A stretch of DNA of 8,904 nt, taken from F23-D06 sp045132055 (lineage in GTDB: Bacteria > Bacteroidota > Bacteroidia > Bacteroidales > WCHB1-69). Made by a program: the position numbers and the translations under genes. The stretch lies in the NCBI GenBank assembly GCA_045132055.1, contig JBGURP010000046.1:1-8904 (forward strand), given 5' to 3'. The notes under the pieces were generated by a model, which made no database searches, was not told the DNA's origin, and worked only from the letters and a program-made list of their open reading frames with translations. Shown here one piece after another: positions 5,118-8,904 of the stretch; the stretch's first letter is position 1; each line of letters begins with the position of its first letter.

Positions 5118-6192
5118 GCATTTTGCGTGCACAGGCCACGTTGGTCAGTTCTTTGCCCTCCTTGACACATGCAGCATGCATCTTGTCGTAGTTGTTGATG
5201 ACCTCAATCAGGTCATTCTCGTCCCAGTTGTCTCGCACGACGCCTAATCCGTTGGCAGCGATGAACGGGGCTGTCGAGGGTACCGTGTTGGTCACCACAG
5301 GAGTGCCGCTGGTGATGGCCTCGGCTGTGGTGAGCATGTTCAGGTCATTGCTGGTATCCACTAGCAGGGCAAGAGCACGGCGCAGAGGGGACGCTAGTTG
5401 CTCGTGGCTGAGGAATCCGTGGAAGGCGACGTTGCCCTGAATGCCCAACGAGGCAACCTGTTGTTTTAATTCTTGCATCTGGTCACCGTCACCGATGATG
5501 TCCAGACGGTAGTCCCGATATGGCTCAAGAGCTGCAAGTCTGCTGAATTTTGTGATAATGCGGTCCACATTCTTGCCTGGAACCAGCCTGGCGATGACAA
5601 TAAAGGCTTTGTCGTGCTCTTCGCAAGGATAAAGCACGCTGGCATCGGTGCCATGATCGACAATCACGTCGCTCACGTGACGGCTGTATCGGCTCATAAA
5701 CTGCTTGGCGGGCAGACTGCGAGGCACAATGGTCACATCGCGCATGAACGTCGGGACCACGACATTGTGCCAGAACTTGGAGGGCAGTTTGAACAACAGA
5801 CGCTGATGACGCACCATCTCTTGCCAGATGAGCAACTTGGACTTGCAGACGCCAGCAGCGATGAGGGAGGAAATCTGGAACGACTCGCTCGCGATCACCA
5901 GGTCATATTCGGCCGAATGCTGCTTGAGCCAGGCGCGCATGCCTTGTGGCCACGGCAGCAGGTCGGGCCTGAAAATCTTTGGCCAGCGTGACGGAAAATA
6001 GATGACGTCAAATGGCAGTTCTTCGTTTTCAGTCGGTTTGAATTCCTGTGAGGCGAGAATAGTGACTTTGTGTCCCAACTCGATAAACCCTCGCGCAAAG
6101 GTACTGATCATGCAGTCCCAAATGGATTTTTTGGGAGTGATGACGCCTTTCTCGGCCGTCGAGAGTATGCAATTGATAATGAGTACCTTCAT
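5101..6192 (-). CDS. GT4-like glycosyltransferase
   Basis: GT-B fold glycosyltransferase of 363 residues, cytoplasmic or peripheral at the membrane, donor and acceptor unknown. The N-terminal domain begins KVLIINCIL, with GHKVTILAS at 40-48 typical of the first Rossmann unit. The linker leads to DHGTDASVLYP (179-189) and to ARLVPGKNVDRII (201-213), the donor-binding loop. LDIIGDGDQMQEL (230-242) and VAFHGFLSHEQL (255-266) follow the usual GT4 order. The EX7E signature is altered: D283 stands in for the first Glu and E291 is kept (DLNMLTTAEAITSGTPVV), so it is a DX7E variant. The final residues (VRS) and stop are encoded by heptamer array 3, so the natural C-terminus may have been replaced. 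The ATG at 6192 lies 22 bases after a perfect -7 promoter box. The gene is transcribed towards the CotH pair, 105 bp away. Confidence 0.88.
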   Translation of the reverse strand: MKVLIINCILSTAEKGVITPKKSIWDCMISTFARGFIELGHKVTILASQEFKPTENEELPFDVIYFPSRWPKIFRPDLLPWPQGMRAWLKQHSAEYDLVIASESFQISSLIAAGVCKSKLLIWQEMVRHQRLLFKLPSKFWHNVVVPTFMRDVTIVPRSLPAKQFMSRYSRHVSDVIVDHGTDASVLYPCEEHDKAFIVIARLVPGKNVDRIITKFSRLAALEPYRDYRLDIIGDGDQMQELKQQVASLGIQGNVAFHGFLSHEQLASPLRRALALLVDTSNDLNMLTTAEAITSGTPVVTNTVPSTAPFIAANGLGVVRDNWDENDLIEVINNYDKMHAACVKEGKELTNVACARKMLGVRS

Positions 6193-6214
6193 GTGCGGTG
6201 CTGTTTGTCAAATG

Positions 6215-6222
6215 CAAAAGTA
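6215..6222 (-). promoter_or_regulatory. Bacteroidetes-type -7 box (TACTTTTG) for the GT gene at 5101-6192
   Basis: On the minus strand TACTTTTG matches the Bacteroidetes -7 consensus TAnnTTTG exactly and lies 22 bases before the ATG. The -33 element is weak: CTG at a spacing of 19, or TTG at the short spacing of 16. A T-run (minus strand, 6230-6224) lies between them. Confidence 0.55.
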
Positions 6223-6293
6223 CAAAAAAAGACCAATACAACAGGACTGCGTCACTAAAAATCAATAGGCTCGGCAATTGGGAGTCTATTTTG

Positions 6294-6324
6294 TTGGTCA
6301 GTCAGAAATAAAGAAGTACATTTG
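6294..6324 (+). promoter_or_regulatory. Bacteroidetes-type promoter for the acetyltransferase gene
   Basis: TACATTTG at 6317-6324 matches the -7 consensus TAnnTTTG exactly. TTG at 6294-6296 lies 20 bases upstream, the normal spacing for the -33 element. The ATG follows 23 bases after the -7 box, giving a short leader without a Shine-Dalgarno sequence. Together with the opposite box at 6215-6222 it forms a divergent promoter region. The stretch between the two boxes (6223-6293) shows no clear operator. Confidence 0.65.
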
Positions 6325-6347
6325 CCACGGATAAATCAAGAATTGTC

Positions 6348-6935
6348 ATGCGTAAAAAGTTCTTTTTGTTTCGTGCCTATCTTTTCCTGCCAGTTGTGAT
6401 GGTCCTTTGGCTCACCTTGAACGGAGCGCAAAAGAGGCTCATCATTGCCGACCGCAACCAGTGGTACCGATGGCAACACCTCCAGGAAGGTTGGAAAGGA
6501 TTTGCCTACCTGTTTGCCAATTATCCCGAGTATAGGTCACTACTATATTGGCGCATGGGAGTGAAACGCTTTCTGTTCAGCTGGTGGATGAGACCGCTGC
6601 GCGACCTGTATATCAACACCAAGGATATCGGTGGCGGACTGATTATCCAGCATGGCTTCAGCACAATCATCTCAGCTAAGAAAATAGGAGAGAACTGCAA
6701 GATTTATCACCATGTTACATTAGGCTACAGTCATGATCTGCAGGCTCCTGTGATAGGCAATAACGTGGAAGTGTGTTGCGGGGCCAAGGTGATTGGAGGC
6801 GTTACCGTGGGCGATAATGTGCTCATCGGAGCCGGCGCCTTGGTCGTTAAGGACGTGCCCGCAAATACTGTCGTGGGAGGGGTGCCAGCCACTGTGATTA
6901 AGACGCTGGATCATCAGCGCGACCTCACTTTGTGA
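6348..6935 (+). CDS. Hexapeptide-repeat O-acetyltransferase (serine acetyltransferase-like), probably membrane-anchored
   Basis: Left-handed beta-helix acyltransferase of 195 residues, likely to acetylate a sugar of the surface polysaccharide from acetyl-CoA. The C-terminal half (about 87-187) has the hexapeptide pattern (IGENCKIYHHVTLG, 113-126; VIGNNVEVCCGAKVIGGVTVGDNVLIGAGALVVKDVP, 135-171) and the acetyl-CoA-site ending GGVPATVIK (177-185). H102 in IIQHGFSTII aligns with the catalytic His of CysE (in DHATG). The upstream Asp of the CysE dyad aligns with Tyr or Asn here, and the large N-terminal domain of CysE is missing, so true serine acetyltransferase activity is unlikely. Residues 5-25 are strongly hydrophobic and may anchor or embed the protein in the inner membrane. 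The gene has its own promoter and ends 27 bp from the convergent beta-helix gene. Confidence 0.85.
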   Translation: MRKKFFLFRAYLFLPVVMVLWLTLNGAQKRLIIADRNQWYRWQHLQEGWKGFAYLFANYPEYRSLLYWRMGVKRFLFSWWMRPLRDLYINTKDIGGGLIIQHGFSTIISAKKIGENCKIYHHVTLGYSHDLQAPVIGNNVEVCCGAKVIGGVTVGDNVLIGAGALVVKDVPANTVVGGVPATVIKTLDHQRDLTL

Positions 6936-6962
6936 AACGGTGGATGCTCTTCAGCAAGTCGT

Positions 6963-8660
6963 TTAACGCATATAGGAGTTGGATTTCAAGCTGCGCTTCT
7001 TGACGTTGGTGATGTTCTTGAGCAGTTGGGCTTCGCCCTTTACGCCTTTCATGACGTTGTTAGTCACTTCCAGCCTGTCGAAACGCATCACGGAGGTTGC
7101 CCCCTTGGCCCAGTGTGTCATCAGTTCGCCATTGCCGTCCTTCACTGTGACGACGTTGCTGTTGAATACTACCGTGCCGCGGTCTGCGAACTCTTGCAAG
7201 AAGAAGTTCATGTTATCACTAACCAGAGTGTTGTGTGTGAAGTTGATGTCAAATCGCTTGATATTGTTGCAATAGATGCGCGTATCGCCCGAGAAATAAT
7301 TGTTCTGGGCATTGAATTTCGCATGCTCGCATCCCTTACTTGAACTGAAGTATCCTATGTAATATAACCCCTTGAACACATTGTCGCGCAATGTGATGTC
7401 GCCTCCCTCAGCCCCGCACCACACGGCGCGTATTCCAGCCGCTTTACCATTGGTGGGGTTGACGGTCGCTTGATTGACAACTTTGTTGCCCTGGGCAAGA
7501 TAGATGCCTCCATGAACACGCATGAAAGCGTAGGCGCTGGATCCGTAGGGGTCGATAACCGCATTGTTGTTCTTTACCGCATTGTTGAGGATGATGATAG
7601 TATCGTTGCTTGAACTGGCATCATGCACCTCAATATCCTGGTGATAGTATCTGTATTCTCGGCCGACAGCTGAATTGGTGATCTGGTTTCTCTCGATGAG
7701 AATGTTATCATGCCTGTCGGCTCGGTTGAATCCCAGGTATATGCTGCGCGTGGCAACGTCGCTGATGTGGAATTGATTATCGCGCAATGTCAGATTGCGT
7801 GTTGTGCAGCCTTGTCCTTCATTCTCGTCTTCCTCACTGAAGAAAGAAAATACCATGCTGCAGTTTGCATCAGGGTCTTTGTCTTTTCTTTTATAGCCTC
7901 CATAATAAAACTCGTTGCCCTCGACTAGGATGTTTGTACGGGTGACAAAGCCTGTGACATTTCCGGTGGAGCTGTCAAGTACTGTACCAAAGAAGGCCAG
8001 TGTCTCATCTTTCCCGTATTTGTAGAACTTGTTGTTCTTGATAGTGATGTTGTGCATATCCCCCCTGAGCCACAAGCATCCTCCAGTCTCGCAGTTATTG
8101 TAGTTGGTGATGGTGTTGTTGACAAAGGTGACATTAGAGCACACCCGAAGGTCAAAATTAGTGATATAGGCATTTTCCAGATAGCTGTCCACATCATGCA
8201 CATTGACGTGGTTGGCATGATAGATCTTGACCGCATAACGTTCTGCATTTTCCCACCAGATGCCGTCATGCTCCTTGATGTCAAATGAGATGTCGCTGAT
8301 ATCAACGCTGATCGTATGGCTTGGTGTGCCATGTATCTTAATAAAAGCGTCAGACGTATAGGCCTTCATGCCGTTGCGGGTGTGTCCATGGTTAAATACA
8401 ATCTTGGACTGCTTGCGCCCCTTTCCCTTGATAATTACATTGCACTTGCAATCGATAGTGGCATCAATGGTGTAGGTGCCTTTACCGAAGTTGAATATTA
8501 CGGTGTCGTTATAGTTGGCAGTGCTGCACAGTTGGCGTAATTCCATCGGCAGGTCGCCGCGGATTCTGCTCACCTCGATTGTGATGGTCCTGGCTTGGGT
8601 GGACAATGCCGTGAGCGCCACAAGGGCAATCAGCATGATGAATTGTGCTATCCGTTTCAT
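6963..8660 (-). CDS. Secreted right-handed parallel beta-helix protein (pectate lyase-like fold)
   Basis: Exported protein of 565 residues, probably periplasmic or extracellular. Residues 1-23 are a signal peptide with a likely cleavage site after TQA. The body shows repeated coils with the asparagine-ladder pattern N-x-hydrophobic of PbH1 repeats: N182, N210, N249, N295, N325, N360, N392, N427, N454, N477, N502 and N535, each following a short beta strand such as NITIKN or NILVEGN. The N-terminal part, GTYTIDATIDCKCNVIIKGKG (61-81), is the usual cap strand followed by the first coil. There are 11 cysteines, which could form disulfides. No specific lyase, hydrolase or epimerase residues can be assigned by eye. 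The start ATG has AGGA nine bases upstream, an acceptable Shine-Dalgarno. It lies 48 bp... after the glycosyltransferase stop at 8710 on the same strand, suggesting co-transcription. By its context it may cleave, epimerise or bind the exported polysaccharide. Confidence 0.83.
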   Translation of the reverse strand: MKRIAQFIMLIALVALTALSTQARTITIEVSRIRGDLPMELRQLCSTANYNDTVIFNFGKGTYTIDATIDCKCNVIIKGKGRKQSKIVFNHGHTRNGMKAYTSDAFIKIHGTPSHTISVDISDISFDIKEHDGIWWENAERYAVKIYHANHVNVHDVDSYLENAYITNFDLRVCSNVTFVNNTITNYNNCETGGCLWLRGDMHNITIKNNKFYKYGKDETLAFFGTVLDSSTGNVTGFVTRTNILVEGNEFYYGGYKRKDKDPDANCSMVFSFFSEEDENEGQGCTTRNLTLRDNQFHISDVATRSIYLGFNRADRHDNILIERNQITNSAVGREYRYYHQDIEVHDASSSNDTIIILNNAVKNNNAVIDPYGSSAYAFMRVHGGIYLAQGNKVVNQATVNPTNGKAAGIRAVWCGAEGGDITLRDNVFKGLYYIGYFSSSKGCEHAKFNAQNNYFSGDTRIYCNNIKRFDINFTHNTLVSDNMNFFLQEFADRGTVVFNSNVVTVKDGNGELMTHWAKGATSVMRFDRLEVTNNVMKGVKGEAQLLKNITNVKKRSLKSNSYMR

Positions 8661-8709
8661 ATCTTTGTGTCCTTTTTTATTGCTTTAGACTTGATTGTGT
8701 CACTTGTGT

Positions 8710-8904
8710 TTAACGGAATCGGGCGATAACGTCGTTGAGGGTTTCGCACAGTGCCTCAGGCAAATATTGCCGTTGATACATGTCGAGGGTCGATGTCGGG
8801 GCATCGAGCGACCGCTTGATGGCGTCGGCAAGACCCTCAATGTCACCGCTTGGGAAGAACTCCACTCCCGCGCACCCTTCACAGGTCTCCTTGAAGAAGG
8901 GCAG
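8710..8904 (-). CDS. Glycosyltransferase, C-terminal fragment (cut by window edge)
   Basis: The minus-strand frame entering at 8904 is open for 64 codons to a TAA at 8712-8710 and lacks its start because it lies beyond the window. It begins LPFFKETCEGCAGVEFF and continues PSGDIEGLADAIKRSLDAP. This matches the end of GT4 glycosyltransferases: the loop after the EX7E helix (LPFF.E), a strand, then GD.EGLADAI leading into the last helices. An overlapping frame with an ATG at 8882 is a shadow without such features. The stop is 49 bp before the beta-helix gene on the same strand, so the two probably share a transcript. The donor-site motifs lie outside the window, so the family assignment rests on the tail only. 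Confidence 0.65.
   Translation of the reverse strand: MPFFKETCEGCAGVEFFPSGDIEGLADAIKRSLDAPTSTLDMYQRQYLPEALCETLNDVIARFR

Noticed and set aside
6945..6956. Hairpin TGCT-CTTC-AGCA in the gap between acetyltransferase and beta-helix genes as a bidirectional terminator
   Set aside because: Only a 4-bp stem and no T-run on either side.
8700..8882. Minus-strand frame with an ATG at 8882
   Set aside because: Ser/Arg/Pro-rich shadow; the overlapping frame from 8904 to 8710 reads as a glycosyltransferase C-terminus.
1..8904. Insertion sequence, tRNA, rRNA or phage attachment features
   Set aside because: No transposase-like frame, terminal inverted repeats or cloverleaf-like sequence was seen on either strand by eye.

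Overview
The window looks like a chromosomal piece of a Bacteroidales genome (Prevotella/Muribaculaceae-like; genus not resolvable by eye). The grounds are two perfect TAnnTTTG -7 promoter boxes, start codons mostly without Shine-Dalgarno sequences, a surface-type lipoprotein signal (Cys followed by His-Asp-Asp), a secreted CotH protein with a dockerin-like module, and short heptanucleotide arrays in the intergenic gaps. The content fits an accessory surface- or exo-polysaccharide locus: three glycosyltransferases of the GT4 type (one cut by the right edge), a hexapeptide O-acetyltransferase, a secreted right-handed beta-helix protein and a radical SAM/SPASM protein. A tandem pair of CotH-like secreted proteins sits among them. 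No polymerase, flippase, initiating transferase or export gene is visible, so the window is only part of the locus.

Layout. 1-950 (+): radical SAM/SPASM protein, 5' end outside the window. 951-1088: intergenic gap made almost entirely of two heptamer arrays separated by a small hairpin. 1089-2153 (+): GT4 glycosyltransferase. Its stop overlaps the stop of the convergent CotH operon by 4 bp. 2150-3463 and 3478-4995 (both -): two CotH-like paralogues 14 bp apart; the upstream one is a secreted dockerin-CotH protein and the downstream one a CotH lipoprotein. A plausible intrinsic terminator for this operon lies inside the 3' end of the convergent glycosyltransferase gene. 4996-5100: gap with a third heptamer array, which reaches into the end of the next gene. 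5101-6192 (-): second GT4-like enzyme. 6193-6347: divergent promoter region with a perfect -7 box for each direction. 6348-6935 (+): acetyltransferase with a hydrophobic N-terminus. 6963-8660 (-): beta-helix protein. 8710-8904 (-): C-terminal 64 residues of another glycosyltransferase, open at the right edge.

How the genes may work together (inference): the transferases would add sugars to a lipid-linked repeat unit, the acetyltransferase would decorate it, and the beta-helix protein would bind or cleave the product outside the cytoplasm. The CotH pair could phosphorylate secreted or surface partners, one copy being tethered as a lipoprotein and the other carrying a dockerin-like module. The most unusual features are the heptamer arrays, which carry stop codons in all six frames and in one case encode the end of a protein, and the CotH duplication, in which the two copies have acquired different targeting signals and the upstream copy appears to have grown a tail through former leader DNA.
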